From: Belliella aquatica
Lineage (GTDB): Bacteria; Bacteroidota; Bacteroidia; Cytophagales; Cyclobacteriaceae
DNA length: 64,000 bases
Direction of reading: 5' to 3'
Assembly: GCF_014637795.1 (NCBI RefSeq)
Contig: NZ_BMFD01000002.1
Location: 89,280 to 153,279 of the forward strand
Shown: one piece after another, positions 1 through 8,603 of the stretch
Position numbering within the stretch: the first letter of the stretch is position 1
Layout: each line of letters begins with the position of its first letter
Program-made: the position numbers and the translations under genes
The notes under the pieces: generated by a model
Database searches by the model: none
Told to the model about the DNA's origin: nothing
The model's input: only the letters and a program-made list of their open reading frames with translations

Positions 1-36
1 GCGGCGGACACGGGTTCAACTCCCGTCCTCGCTACA
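1..36 (+). tRNA. 3' end of a tRNA or tmRNA gene, cut by the window edge
   Basis: Only the T arm and the 3' acceptor strand are inside the window. A 5 bp T stem (ACGGG/CCCGT) closes the loop TTCAACT and is followed by CCTCGCT and a discriminator A; CCA is not encoded. The run CGGACACGGGTTCAACTCCCG closely resembles the 3' end of bacterial tmRNA as I remember it, but a tRNA with a long variable arm is also possible, since GCGGCGGAC just before the T stem could be the 3' half of such an arm. The anticodon or tag-coding part lies to the left and cannot be seen. A terminator follows directly. Confidence 0.6.
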
Positions 37-37
37 T

Positions 38-62
38 AAGCCCCACTTTTGGGGCTTTTTTA
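38..62 (+). terminator. Rho-independent terminator of the tRNA/tmRNA gene
   Basis: The stem AAGCCCC/GGGGCTT with a six-base loop is followed by a run of T. Near-identical hairpins follow the two duplicated tRNA-end copies at 133-157 and 496-520, so the terminator was copied along with the RNA 3' end. Confidence 0.8.
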
Positions 63-84
63 TTGTACAATCTTCAAGAGTTAG

Positions 85-158
85 GATTCATATCCGCCAC
101 GGCGGACACAGTTCGATCCTGCTCCTCGCTACAAGCCCCATTTTTGGGGCTTTTTTTT
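85..158 (+). repeat. Duplicated tRNA-end plus terminator, copy 1 (left flank of GIY-YIG gene)
   Basis: This stretch repeats at 448-521, exactly 363 bp away. It holds the palindrome TCCGCC-AC-GGCGGA (93-106), a degenerate T arm with loop TTCGATC, the acceptor-like CTCCTCGCTAC, and a hairpin terminator (133-157). The T stem is broken (only CAG/CTG pairs well) and no D or anticodon arm precedes it, so it is a remnant and not a working tRNA. Its end matches the RNA gene at the window edge (CCTCGCTAC, then GCCCC-loop-GGGGC). Confidence 0.75.
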
Positions 159-186
159 GTTTAAACCTTTTTTCATAAATTTAAAC

Positions 187-441
187 ATGTTTTGTGTTTA
201 TATTCTTTACTCTTTTAATTTCAAGAAACTTTACACAGGAATGACTTCTGATTTGATTACCAGATTTAAATTCCATAACTACAAATCAACAAAAGGATTC
301 ACCATTAAGTACAGACCTTGGTACTGTATTCATGTTGAATTTTTTGATGATAAATCCTCAGCTCTCAAAAGAGAAAAAGAACTCAAATCAGGTAAAGGAA
401 GAGAATGGGTTAATAAATACATTCTCCCAAACTATTCCTGA
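187..441 (+). CDS. GIY-YIG family endonuclease-like protein
   Basis: An 84-residue single-domain protein starting at ATG 187; an in-frame TTG at 157 would add ten residues but lies in the preceding terminator T-run. The N-terminus carries the GIY-YIG core (VYILYS, then KLYTGMT), an arginine in the following helix (DLITRF), and the glutamate-containing segment ALKREKELK typical of the short UPF0213/YhbQ-like branch. Such proteins are structure-specific or homing-type nucleases; the substrate is unknown. The gene sits alone between two 74 bp direct repeats derived from a tRNA-type 3' end with terminator, which suggests that the gene plus one repeat moved or was duplicated as a unit. Family call firm; mobility is inference. 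Confidence 0.85.
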   Translation: MFCVYILYSFNFKKLYTGMTSDLITRFKFHNYKSTKGFTIKYRPWYCIHVEFFDDKSSALKREKELKSGKGREWVNKYILPNYS

Positions 442-447
442 GCGCAA

Positions 448-521
448 GATTCATATCCGCCGCGGCGGACGCAGTTCGATCCTGCTCCTCGCTACAAGCC
501 CCATTTTTGGGGCTTTTTTTG
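448..521 (+). repeat. Duplicated tRNA-end plus terminator, copy 2 (right flank of GIY-YIG gene)
   Basis: Near-identical to 85-158: palindrome TCCGCC-GC-GGCGGA at 456-469, T-arm-like GCAG-TTCGATC-CTGC, acceptor-like CTCCTCGCTAC and hairpin terminator 496-520. It begins seven bases after the GIY-YIG stop codon, so the terminator probably ends that transcript. The few differences from copy 1 (A to G in the palindrome centre and in the T stem) improve pairing. Confidence 0.75.
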
Positions 522-634
522 TTTTTTAAAGAAAAAACCAATTCTAAAAACATGGATAATCAGGTTTTTAAAGATTGGTCTTCTGTTCATTTGTAAGATA
601 CTAAATTTTCTTAGATTCACATTCACTTGAAAAT

Positions 635-665
635 AAAAAAGCCCCGAAATCTTCGGGGCTTTTTA
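635..665 (-). terminator. Terminator of the thrS-infC-rpmI-rplT operon
   Basis: A perfect stem AAGCCCCGAA/TTCGGGGCTT with a three-base loop, flanked by A and T runs, lies 22 bases past the rplT stop. On the minus strand it ends in U-rich sequence and should terminate the ribosomal protein transcript. It could also act on transcripts from the left. Confidence 0.85.
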
Positions 666-686
666 AATAAATAAGTTAGTGCGAAC

Positions 687-1031
687 TTACTTAACTTTTT
701 CAACTACAGCTTTGAATGCCTCAGGGTGATTCATGGCTAAGTCTGCAAGAACTTTTCTGTTCAATTCAACCTCACCTTTCTTCAATGCTCCCATTAACTG
801 TGAGTACGACATGCCATGTAATCTAGCACCGGCGTTAATACGTTGGATCCATAGTGCTCTGAATTCTCTCTTCTTAGCTTTTCTGTCTCTGTAAGCGTAC
901 TGTAAACCTTTTTCGTACTTGTTTTTAGCTACTGTCCAAACGTTTTTACCTCTTCCGAAGTAACCTTTGGTTGCTTTTAATACTTTTTTTCTTCTTGCTC
1001 TTGACGCTACTGCGTTTACTGATCTAGGCAT
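687..1031 (-). CDS. rplT: 50S ribosomal protein L20
   Basis: A 114-residue basic protein beginning [15 protein letters not shown] and containing the L20 signatures [10 protein letters not shown] and [12 protein letters not shown]20 binds 23S rRNA early in large-subunit assembly and in several bacteria represses its own operon. Length is normal for the family. It is the last gene of thrS-infC-rpmI-rplT, 103 bp downstream of rpmI, and that gap can fold and may be a regulatory site (see findings). A strong terminator follows. Confidence 0.98.
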   Translation of the reverse strand: MPRSVNAVASRARRKKVLKATKGYFGRGKNVWTVAKNKYEKGLQYAYRDRKAKKREFRALWIQRINAGARLHGMSYSQLMGALKKGEVELNRKVLADLAMNHPEAFKAVVEKVK

Positions 1032-1134
1032 AGTAATAAATTTTTTGACTCTTGGTGGCTCTGCTTTCGCATTGCTCTTGTGACCAAAGCGTCTGGTGAA
1101 TAATTAACCTTAATTGATTTTGTTGATCTCTGAA
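1032..1134 (-). promoter_or_regulatory. Candidate structured leader between rpmI and rplT
   Basis: This 103 bp gap is much longer than the 22 bp between infC and rpmI. On the minus strand it has complementary segments TTGGT and ACCAA enclosing a UGC-GAAA-GCA tetraloop hairpin. Leaders here are known L20-binding repression sites in Firmicutes and proteobacteria; whether this one binds L20 is inference. Confidence 0.3.
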
Positions 1135-1332
1135 TTAACCGATTCTCAACATTGCTTTTACTCTTCCTTCATCTGACTCATGAACCATACCCATTTTAGT
1201 TAGATTTCTCTTTCTTTTGGTATCTTTCTTAGTCAAGATGTGGCTTTTGTAAGCATGCTTTCTTCTGATCTTACCGGTTCCAGAAAGCTTGAACCTCTTT
1301 TTTGCACTTGATTTGGTTTTTACTTTTGGCAT
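1135..1332 (-). CDS. rpmI: 50S ribosomal protein L35
   Basis: A 65-residue, very basic protein opening [20 protein letters not shown], the standard L35 start, with the conserved KRKRNL segment. Structural component of the large ribosomal subunit. It lies 22 bp after infC and before rplT in the conserved order infC-rpmI-rplT. ATG start, normal length. Confidence 0.98.
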   Translation of the reverse strand: MPKVKTKSSAKKRFKLSGTGKIRRKHAYKSHILTKKDTKRKRNLTKMGMVHESDEGRVKAMLRIG

Positions 1333-1354
1333 AACTGTATTTGTTTGTTGAAAA

Positions 1355-1906
1355 TTATTTCTTAGATGCTTTTGGAGCTAAAAAGAGAAACATTCTCTTT
1401 CCTTCCATTTTTGGCATTTGCTCAACAGCACCATATTCTTCGAGTGCTTGCGCAAATTTCAATAAAAGCATTTCTCCTCTTTCCTTGAAGACAATCGTTC
1501 TACCTACGAAATGTACATAAGCTTTCACTTTTGAACCTTCTTTAAGGAAATTGATGGCGTGCTTTAATTTAAAATTGAAATCGTGATCATCCGTGTTAGG
1601 TCCAAATCTGATTTCTTTCAGAACAGTTTTGGCAGCATTGGCTTTGATTTCCTTTTGCTTTTTCTTCTGCTCATACTTGAATTTAGCATAATCAATGATT
1701 TTACAAACCGGCGGACTCGCTGTCGGAGAAATCTCTACGAGGTCAAGTTCATTTGCTTCAGCAAGTTTAATTGCCTCAGACAATGATAAAACGGCATTAC
1801 CGCCTTCTACAAAATCTCCTACGATTCTTACCTCACGCGCCCTGATCTTATCATTTATTTTATAAGGCTCTTCTTGTCTTGGTCTAAACGGTGTTCTTCC
1901 TCTCAA
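1355..1906 (-). CDS. infC: Translation initiation factor IF-3 (non-AUG start)
   Basis: A 183-residue protein with the IF-3 N domain ([16 protein letters not shown] near residue 18) and C domain ([16 protein letters not shown], then [15 protein letters not shown]). IF-3 binds the 30S subunit, rejects wrong start codons and blocks premature 50S joining. There is no ATG at the right place: the reading frame before RGRTPFRP reads ATA-AAT-AAT-ATT-TTG. The start is therefore TTG (1904-1906) or the adjacent ATT (1907-1909). A rare start codon is the known basis of IF-3 autoregulation in E. coli, where it is AUU. Between thrS (88 bp upstream) and rpmI. Confidence 0.96.
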   Translation of the reverse strand: MRGRTPFRPRQEEPYKINDKIRAREVRIVGDFVEGGNAVLSLSEAIKLAEANELDLVEISPTASPPVCKIIDYAKFKYEQKKKQKEIKANAAKTVLKEIRFGPNTDDHDFNFKLKHAINFLKEGSKVKAYVHFVGRTIVFKERGEMLLLKFAQALEEYGAVEQMPKMEGKRMFLFLAPKASKK

Positions 1907-1997
1907 AATATTATTTATGGTTTTGTTGATTAAATTGGCTGCAAATATCGCAATTTATTTGGGATTTAAAAAATCCCAAACTTTTTTAACTGAAATA

Positions 1998-3947
1998 TTA
2001 ATATTGTATTGATGTTGCTATGATATTTTTAAAATATGCGGCAAAATCTTCTGGACTGAAACTACCCAAATCTCCTTCTCCATGCTTTCTCACTGATAGC
2101 TTTCCTTCTTCCATCTCCTTCTCTCCTACGATCAACATAAATGGAATTTTTTTCATCTCTGCATCTCGGATTTTTCTACCTATTTTCTCATCTCTATTAT
2201 CAATTGCACCGATGATATCATGATCTTCCAATAAGCTTTTCACCTTTTCTGCATAGTCAATAAACTTCTCAGAAATTGGTAAAATAGTCATTTGCTCTGG
2301 AGAAAGCCACAATGGGAAATTACCCGCACAGTGCTCAATCAAAACGGCCACAAAACGCTCTAAAGAACCAAATGGCGCTCTGTGAATCATTACAGGTCGG
2401 TGTTTCTGATTGTCAGAACCGATATATTCCAATTCGAAGCGATCAGGTAATTGATAATCTACCTGAATAGTTCCCAATTGCCATTTTCTCCCTAAAGCAT
2501 CTTTTACCATGAAATCCAATTTTGGACCATAGAAAGCTGCTTCACCTAATTCAGTGACTGTTTCTAAACCTTTTTCAGCTGCTGCTTCGATAATTGCTGC
2601 TTCAGCTTTGTTCCAATTTTCGTCAGATCCAATATACTTTTCAGCTTTTGCAGGATCTCTTAAGGAAATCTGAGCAGTATATTCTTCAAAACCCAAAGCC
2701 TTGAAAACATAAAGCACCAAATCAATCACTTTGATAAACTCTTCCTTCACCTGCTCAGGGCGGCAGAAAATGTGTGCATCATCTTGAGTAAATCCTCTTA
2801 CTCTAGTCAATCCATGCAATTCCCCACTTTGCTCGTAACGATAAACAGTTCCAAATTCAGCATACCTGATTGGAAGATCTTTGTAGGATCTTGGTTTATG
2901 CTTGTATATCTCACAGTGATGCGGACAGTTCATCGGTTTCAGCAAGAACTCCTCCCCTTCGTTTGGAGTAGCTATTGGTTGAAATGAATCTTTCCCGTAT
3001 TTTTCATAGTGTCCTGAAGTTTCGTAAAGCGCCTTATGACCAATATGGGGAGTCACCACTTGTTGATACCCGGATTTATCTTGTGCCCGCTTCATGAAAT
3101 TCACCAAACGTTCTCTCAAAAGTGTTCCTTTTGGCAACCAAAGAGGAAGTCCCATTCCTACTTTCTCAGAGAAAGTGAAAAGCTCCAATTCTCTACCTAG
3201 TTTTCTGTGATCTCTTCGCTTAGCTTCCTCAAGCATGTGAAGGTATTCAGTCAGTTCTTTGGCTTTTGGGAAAGTTACTCCGTAAATCCGAGTAAGCATT
3301 TTTCTCTTTTCATCCCCTCTCCAATAGGCTCCAGCGATATTCAATAACTTGATCGCTTTGATAAATCCTGTGTTTGGAATATGCGGGCCACGGCAAAGGT
3401 CTACGAAATTACCTTGCACGTAGAAAGTGATAGTTCCATCATCCAAACCTTGTAAAAGGTCTAATTTATATTCATCATCCTTTTCTGTAAAATAAGCTAC
3501 AGCTTCAGACTTAGAAATCTCTTTTCTGATATATTCATTCTTTTCTCTAGCCAATTCAGTCATTTTGGCCTCGATTTTCTCCAATTCAGAACCTTCGAAA
3601 ACTCTATCGCCAAAGTCTACATCATAGTAGAATCCTGTTTCGATAGAAGGACCGATTCCTAACTTCACACCTGGATAAAGTGCTTCTAAAGCCTCTGCCA
3701 TCAAGTGGGCAGATGAATGCCAAAAAGTGGATTTGCCATCCTTGTCATTCCAAGTTAATAATTGCACTGTGGAATCAGAATGGATTGGTCGGGTTGCGTC
3801 CCAAACTTCTCCGTTTACTTTTGCTGCCAATACATTTCTCGCTAAACCCTCGCTGATACTAAGTGCAATTTGTAGCCCTGAAACTCCTTTGTCATAATTC
3901 TTTACCGAACCATCTGGCAGGGTAATGTTGATTTTTTGATCAGACAT
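1998..3947 (-). CDS. thrS: Threonyl-tRNA synthetase
   Basis: A 649-residue class II synthetase of standard length and layout. Residues 1-65 form the TGS domain ([13 protein letters not shown]). The editing domain carries HSSAH at 77-81. The catalytic core has [10 protein letters not shown] (zinc and ATP region), [21 protein letters not shown] (motif 2) and [11 protein letters not shown] (motif 3), followed by the anticodon-binding domain. It charges tRNA-Thr and clears mischarged Ser-tRNA-Thr. First gene of the operon with infC, rpmI and rplT. ATG start. Confidence 0.98.
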   Translation of the reverse strand: MSDQKINITLPDGSVKNYDKGVSGLQIALSISEGLARNVLAAKVNGEVWDATRPIHSDSTVQLLTWNDKDGKSTFWHSSAHLMAEALEALYPGVKLGIGPSIETGFYYDVDFGDRVFEGSELEKIEAKMTELAREKNEYIRKEISKSEAVAYFTEKDDEYKLDLLQGLDDGTITFYVQGNFVDLCRGPHIPNTGFIKAIKLLNIAGAYWRGDEKRKMLTRIYGVTFPKAKELTEYLHMLEEAKRRDHRKLGRELELFTFSEKVGMGLPLWLPKGTLLRERLVNFMKRAQDKSGYQQVVTPHIGHKALYETSGHYEKYGKDSFQPIATPNEGEEFLLKPMNCPHHCEIYKHKPRSYKDLPIRYAEFGTVYRYEQSGELHGLTRVRGFTQDDAHIFCRPEQVKEEFIKVIDLVLYVFKALGFEEYTAQISLRDPAKAEKYIGSDENWNKAEAAIIEAAAEKGLETVTELGEAAFYGPKLDFMVKDALGRKWQLGTIQVDYQLPDRFELEYIGSDNQKHRPVMIHRAPFGSLERFVAVLIEHCAGNFPLWLSPEQMTILPISEKFIDYAEKVKSLLEDHDIIGAIDNRDEKIGRKIRDAEMKKIPFMLIVGEKEMEEGKLSVRKHGEGDLGSFSPEDFAAYFKNIIATSIQY

Positions 3948-4059
3948 TTATCTTTTAATCATTTAATGGAACATCGCATCTATACAAACAGATGCATTAC
4001 AGCCTGCAAATATGCAAATTCATAGGCGGTTTAGAAAGGCTGATCCTAAGAAGATGTTG

Positions 4060-5259
4060 TTATTTTTTTGTTTTCAGGATCATCAAGACATAATTCTCTG
4101 TTTCCTTTCCATAAAAAGCTGCTTCTACAAAACTCTTCCCTTTTCCTTCTTGGTAAGCTTTCCAATCTTCATCTGACATAGTTTGCTTTTTCTCAACGGC
4201 TTTGTTGTAAAGAGAAACTCCACGATGTGCAATAGCTACTTCATTGCCTTCTAACTGATAAACCGGTGGATAAAAATTGAATGATTTATCGATATCATTG
4301 ATTAAGTTGAAATTTACCAAATCATGGGTTTTATTCTGCTTATCAAAAATTGAAACTGCACTTTTTTCACCTGCTATAATTCTACTCAAAATATATTTTG
4401 AATTAGAAAATCCAAAAGGAGAATAAGAATTTCCAGAATTTTCCTGAAAGTATTTACGAAAAGCATCATCATCCATTTCCTTTTGCTTTTCCTTCATCTT
4501 TTCATGGTTCATTCCATTTTTTGCAAAATCATAAATGATTTCAGGTTTAAAACCATCAGAAGTAAACCTGTATAAAGTATCTGCATAAGTTCTTGTAAAA
4601 TAAAAACCGTTATTGTCTTGATAAAAATTTACCGGATCCATCATATTTCCATAAAAAACATCTGGATATGAAGAAAAATAACTTCTTATTACCTTTCCTG
4701 CGTGATTAAGAACTGTGACTAAATTTTCAGCTCGAGAACCACTGTAAATAAAAAATAAATCTGAATTTATATCATAATGAAAAGTCCTGCCTATAACTGG
4801 AATCTTGATCTCATTTATAAAACTTCCTTCAAGATCAAACTTGATGATTTTTCCTGGGTGTGCTAATAAGTAAATGGTGTCTTGTTCAACTTGAAGGTCT
4901 GCCACCTCGATGTACTTGCCCAATCCATCTCCTCTATTTCTGATTCTTCTTATAAAATTCCCTTGTCTATCAAAAATATGAACACTCTTTCCAATCCACC
5001 AATCGAACACAAAAATCTTGTCCTTGTATTCAATAAGCTTTTCAATTTCTCCTATTTGTGAATCGGGATTTTCATCTTCTTTTAAAAGTAAATACTCTAT
5101 CTCTGGCTCAAAATAGTCTGTCAACTTTCCATCTTTGACTGAATCTAAGTCAACCTTGATTGTAATGATCCCATCTTTTTCGGTAACCGTTCCTGTTTCA
5201 GGCTGACTGGTACAAGCAAATGCAAATAGCAAGAATATTCCAATGATTTTATCTCCCAT
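4060..5259 (-). CDS. Lipoprotein with 6-bladed beta-propeller
   Basis: About 399 residues from ATG 5259; a TTG two codons upstream is less likely. The N-terminus is a lipoprotein signal (hydrophobic GIFLLFAFA, then Cys). The rest shows propeller-like blades, for example VHIFDRQGNFIRRIRNRGDG and IIKFDLEGSFINEI, the pattern of the Bacteroidota 6-bladed propeller family (DUF4934/DUF5128 type). Such proteins are envelope-anchored and mostly uncharacterised. It is transcribed toward thrS, separated by 112 bp, and divergent from lhgO. No enzymatic residues can be named. Confidence 0.75.
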   Translation of the reverse strand: MGDKIIGIFLLFAFACTSQPETGTVTEKDGIITIKVDLDSVKDGKLTDYFEPEIEYLLLKEDENPDSQIGEIEKLIEYKDKIFVFDWWIGKSVHIFDRQGNFIRRIRNRGDGLGKYIEVADLQVEQDTIYLLAHPGKIIKFDLEGSFINEIKIPVIGRTFHYDINSDLFFIYSGSRAENLVTVLNHAGKVIRSYFSSYPDVFYGNMMDPVNFYQDNNGFYFTRTYADTLYRFTSDGFKPEIIYDFAKNGMNHEKMKEKQKEMDDDAFRKYFQENSGNSYSPFGFSNSKYILSRIIAGEKSAVSIFDKQNKTHDLVNFNLINDIDKSFNFYPPVYQLEGNEVAIAHRGVSLYNKAVEKKQTMSDEDWKAYQEGKGKSFVEAAFYGKETENYVLMILKTKK

Positions 5260-5324
5260 ATTCAAAACTAATGATATAAACGAAATCTAAATATGCATTC
5301 AAACAAATTTTTATCAAACAACTG

Positions 5325-5332
5325 TATATTTG
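5325..5332 (+). promoter_or_regulatory. Possible -7 promoter element of lhgO
   Basis: TATATTTG matches the Bacteroidota -7 consensus TAnnTTTG and lies 17 bases before the lhgO ATG. No clear TTTG -33 partner is seen, so this is a weak call. Confidence 0.35.
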
Positions 5333-5349
5333 TATAAAGCATCAAATTC

Positions 5350-6549
5350 ATGTTATACGACATCATCATCATAGGCGGGGGAATAGTAGGACTTGCCACA
5401 GGACTGAAATTAAAAGAGCAAAAACCTGAGCTTAAGGTAGCTATTCTTGAAAAAGAATCCGAACTAGCAAAGCATCAAACTGGAAATAACAGTGGCGTTA
5501 TCCATTCAGGACTCTATTACAAACCAGGTTCACTAAAAGCCACCAACTGTATCGCTGGATATCATCAGCTGATCCAATTCTGTGATGAAGAAAACATTCC
5601 TTATGAAATCACAGGAAAAGTTGTCGTAGCAACTCAAAAAGAACAAATCCCAATTCTAAATGGAATTTATGAAAGAGGATTGCAAAATGGCCTCAATGGA
5701 ACTCGCCATATCACCTTGGACGAACTCAAACAATATGAACCCTACTGTGCGGGTGTTGCCGCTATTCATGTACCCCAAACTGGTATTGTGGATTACAAAA
5801 GAGTAGCCATTGCCATGGGTGAAAAGTTCAAAAGTTTGGGAGGAGAGATTTTCTTAGGATATGAAGTGATTCGAAGCAATTCACTAAAAGGCTACTCTGT
5901 AGTAGAGACCAAAAAGCAGCATTTTGATACGAAACTGATCATCAATTGTGGTGGACTATATTCTGACAAAGTTGCCCAAATGAATCAGGATAAAGAATTG
6001 GATGTGAAAATCATTCCTTTCCGAGGTGAATATTACAAAATCAAAAAAGAGCGGGAATACCTTGTCAAAAACCTGATTTACCCCGTACCGGATCCAAACT
6101 TTCCATTTTTAGGGGTCCATTTTACGAGGATGATGAAAGGTGGTGTAGAAGCCGGACCGAATGCTGTTTTGGCTTTCAAGCGTGAAGGATACAAGCGATC
6201 GGATGTCAATCTGAAGGAATTATCGGAAACACTCGCTTGGCCTGGCTTCCAAAAAGTAGCTGCACGATATTGGAAAACAGGTTTCGGAGAAATGTACAGA
6301 TCTTTTTCCAAAGCAGCTTTCACGAAAGCACTGCAAGAGTTGATCCCGGATATTCAGGAGTCAGATTTAGTAGAAGGTGGTGCGGGTGTTCGTGCACAAG
6401 CTTGCGACAGAACAGGTGGACTTTTGGATGATTTCAGCATCAAAGAAAATCAATATGCCATCAATGTCCTCAACGCCCCCTCTCCTGCCGCTACAAGTTC
6501 GCTATCCATCGGGCAGACGGTAAGTGAATTGGCTTTGAAAAGGTTTTGA
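5350..6549 (+). CDS. lhgO: L-2-hydroxyglutarate oxidase
   Basis: A 399-residue FAD-dependent oxidoreductase of the DAO fold. The dinucleotide motif IIIGGGIVGLATG is at residues 6-18, followed by the LhgO/L2HGDH signature KHQTGNNSGVIHSGLYY near residue 40. The family oxidises L-2-hydroxyglutarate to 2-oxoglutarate, repairing a side product of malate dehydrogenase. Length fits. Stands alone on the plus strand with a REP-type unit starting nine bases after the stop. Confidence 0.9.
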   Translation: MLYDIIIIGGGIVGLATGLKLKEQKPELKVAILEKESELAKHQTGNNSGVIHSGLYYKPGSLKATNCIAGYHQLIQFCDEENIPYEITGKVVVATQKEQIPILNGIYERGLQNGLNGTRHITLDELKQYEPYCAGVAAIHVPQTGIVDYKRVAIAMGEKFKSLGGEIFLGYEVIRSNSLKGYSVVETKKQHFDTKLIINCGGLYSDKVAQMNQDKELDVKIIPFRGEYYKIKKEREYLVKNLIYPVPDPNFPFLGVHFTRMMKGGVEAGPNAVLAFKREGYKRSDVNLKELSETLAWPGFQKVAARYWKTGFGEMYRSFSKAAFTKALQELIPDIQESDLVEGGAGVRAQACDRTGGLLDDFSIKENQYAINVLNAPSPAATSSLSIGQTVSELALKRF

Positions 6550-6558
6550 GGAAAGAAA

Positions 6559-6944
6559 GTTCGACACCCTTCGGGGTCGTGGAGTCGTGTTGTTGCTTCG
6601 AATCCACGGGTTTCACCCGCGGTTATTGACAGGTTTGACCCTATTCAGGGTCATTTGAAAGTCAAATCATAGAATGGAAACCGCATGTAAATTACTATCA
6701 TGAATTGCCTGTCTCGAAATTCATGAGATCAATCTGCTCAAAACTCTATGTGAAACCTAGGCTATTGGCTCAAATGTAATTTCTTGTAAATATCTTAAAG
6801 AGAGAGAACTCTCTACCCTTCCGAATAACAGGAGAAAAAAATGATTTATGATCCTGAAAGGATCAAACTTTTCAATAGCCCTAGGTGAAACCTAGGGAAA
6901 AGGATGAATGATGATCGAACCAACAACCCTGAAAGGGTTGAACT
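6559..6944. repeat. REP-like palindrome unit A (degenerate)
   Basis: Leftmost of four related units around the RAYT gene. It begins GTTCGACACC-CTTC-GGGGTCG, then CCACGGGT-TTC-ACCCGCGG, and ends CCCTAGGT-GAA-ACCTAGGG plus CAACCCT-GAA-AGGGTTG. The middle part (about 6650-6860) differs from the other units and holds extra hairpin remnants such as GATCC-TGAAA-GGATC. It separates lhgO from the convergent RAYT gene. Confidence 0.75.
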
Positions 6945-6968
6945 TCTTGCCACTATCACAAAATCAAC

Positions 6969-7415
6969 CTAAAGCAAAAACTTCGGGTCAAATTTAATTT
7001 CATATTCCTCCAACAAGCTTTTATATTCCTCCAAAAACGTAACTTTTTTATGATGCTCCTCCTGATTTTTGATGTACTTGATCAGTCTTTCCTTAGCCTT
7101 GATGCTTTCGGTAAAGGCACCATAACCATCTTGCCAGCCTTTGAAATCAGGGAAAACCCCCTCTTTTAAAATAAAATCACTTGATGCAAGCTTAATGTCC
7201 TTGATTAAATTTGAAACTGCGATTGTTGGATGGACATGCGTCAAGATATGGATATGATCTTCCACTCCATTAATCCGATATAAATGGCAGCTTTTCTTTG
7301 TCAACAAATGATGAATATAGGCAAAGAGCCTCTTTTTTTCTTGTTGTATAAGTGTAGGTTCTCGATGTTTTGTTGAAAATACGATATGGTAAATAATCTG
7401 AGTGTAAGTGGCCAT
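6969..7415 (-). CDS. REP-associated tyrosine (IS200-like Y1) transposase
   Basis: A 148-residue HUH single-strand nuclease. The metal-binding HIH is at residues 54-56 (VEDHIHILTHV) and the catalytic tyrosine is probably Tyr98 in DGYGAF, both typical of TnpA_REP/Y1 transposases. Residues 1-16 (YTQIIYHIVFSTKHR) form the usual first strand. No accessory TnpB is present. REP-like palindromic units lie immediately on both sides (A to the left, B-D to the right), which is how RAYT genes are normally placed; the protein presumably cuts and moves these hairpins. Intact frame with ATG start. Confidence 0.9.
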   Translation of the reverse strand: MATYTQIIYHIVFSTKHREPTLIQQEKKRLFAYIHHLLTKKSCHLYRINGVEDHIHILTHVHPTIAVSNLIKDIKLASSDFILKEGVFPDFKGWQDGYGAFTESIKAKERLIKYIKNQEEHHKKVTFLEEYKSLLEEYEIKFDPKFLL

Positions 7416-7475
7416 AAAAATGTGTTTTAAAAGTCAAAATGTAATTTCGGGAAAAGTCCATTAAATATCAAAATA

Positions 7476-7713
7476 ATTCGACCCTTATCAGGGTCGGTGG
7501 TGGGTGGGATTTGGGTCATTGTTTTCCACGGGTTTCACCCGCGGCTATTGAAAGGTTAGACCACTTCGTGGTCGGGAAATCACCATTAGGAATCTGCAAA
7601 TTTCAATCTAAAAACCGACGGTGAAGCCGTCAAACTTCTCAGTAGCCTTAGGTGAAACCTAGGGAAAAGAATGATTGCTGATGCGTGGCAACAACCCCGT
7701 GAGGGGTTGAACA
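7476..7713. repeat. REP-like palindrome unit B
   Basis: A 238 bp unit made of successive hairpins with GAA/TTC-type loops: TTCGACCC..GGGTCG, CCACGGGT-TTC-ACCCGCGG, GACCAC-TTC-GTGGTC, GACGG-TGAA-GCCGTC, CCTTAGGT-GAA-ACCTAGGG and CAACCCC-GTGA-GGGGTTG. It fills the gap between the RAYT start and the next gene and abuts that gene's stop codon. Confidence 0.85.
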
Positions 7714-8178
7714 TTAATCTTCAAATGGATCATTCATCCAATCCAAATGCTTGTATTTTTCTTTTATCTTATCCCAGAAACCATCACTCCAATCATTAAA
7801 AACTAAGGGTTGCCATCCTTCGGGAAAATCTTTCAAGATTGCTTCAGCCATCTTTCCGCCATGTCCTTTGATCGGTGAATTGATGTCAAAGAAATCAATT
7901 ATTTTATACCTCAAATCATACAAAACCTCAATACCAATTGCTGTGGAGTGTGTCATTTGAGTAATAGGTACTTTGGGTCTATTTGGATAGTTTTCGCTCG
8001 AAGCAGCTATTCCATTCGCATCAATTCGGATAAATTTAATAAAATCAAGTTCTGCAAGATTGATTGCAAATCGGATAAGCTCGATTGGTAATTCTTTAAT
8101 TTTAGTAATCACCCAGATTTGCGTTCCTGACTTCTTAAAAGGAAGAAACATTGCCTCAAATTCTTTTCTTTTAAGCAT
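7714..8178 (-). CDS. Hypothetical protein lodged in the REP array
   Basis: 154 residues, ATG start, no signal peptide or membrane segment. I do not recognise the family. The C-terminal half has GHGGKMAEAIL and a tryptophan-rich end (EGWQPLVFNDWSDGFWD); the glycine run followed by a helix faintly recalls an acyl-CoA-binding GNAT loop, but the rest does not support that. REP units B and C lie on both sides, so it may be a passenger captured between repeats or an older gene invaded by them. Its stop codon touches unit B. Confidence 0.6.
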   Translation of the reverse strand: MLKRKEFEAMFLPFKKSGTQIWVITKIKELPIELIRFAINLAELDFIKFIRIDANGIAASSENYPNRPKVPITQMTHSTAIGIEVLYDLRYKIIDFFDINSPIKGHGGKMAEAILKDFPEGWQPLVFNDWSDGFWDKIKEKYKHLDWMNDPFED

Positions 8179-8300
8179 TTTATTCCTGATCTACTTATCG
8201 TCTTTATTGTCAATCCATAAAGATATTTGAAACTAATGACACTAAAAATTCAGATTATGAAATTTTGATTGGTGGAGTAGAATTCTTTAGCTAGGTATCA

Positions 8301-8535
8301 GTTCGACACCCTTCGGGGTCGTGAGGGGGATAGGTGGTTTTTCGCAATCCACGGGTTTCACCCGCGGCTATTGAAAAGTTAGACCACTTCGTGGTCGGGA
8401 AATCACCATTAGGAATCTGCAAATTTCAATCTAAAAACCGACGGTGAAGCCGTCGAACTTCTCAGTAGCCCTAGGTGAAACCTAGGGAAAAGGATGAATG
8501 ATGATGCGTGGCAACAACCCCGTGAGGGGTTGAAC
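8301..8535. repeat. REP-like palindrome unit C
   Basis: A 235 bp unit with the same hairpin order as unit B and almost the same sequence from GACCAC-TTC-GTGGTC to the final CAACCCC-GTGA-GGGGTTG. It is the best reference copy. It lies upstream of the hypothetical gene ending at 8178. Confidence 0.85.
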
Positions 8536-8603
8536 TTTTGAATAGATGTAGAAAAAAATTGATGTTAAAATAAATGAAAATGAGTAACGATGGTCTTGGA
8601 AAA

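Noticed and set aside
85-132. Functional second tRNA
   Set aside because: There is no D arm or anticodon arm before the T arm and the T stem is broken.
332-529. 65-codon plus-strand ORF
   Set aside because: Overlaps the GIY-YIG gene in another frame and runs through the tRNA-end repeat and terminator.
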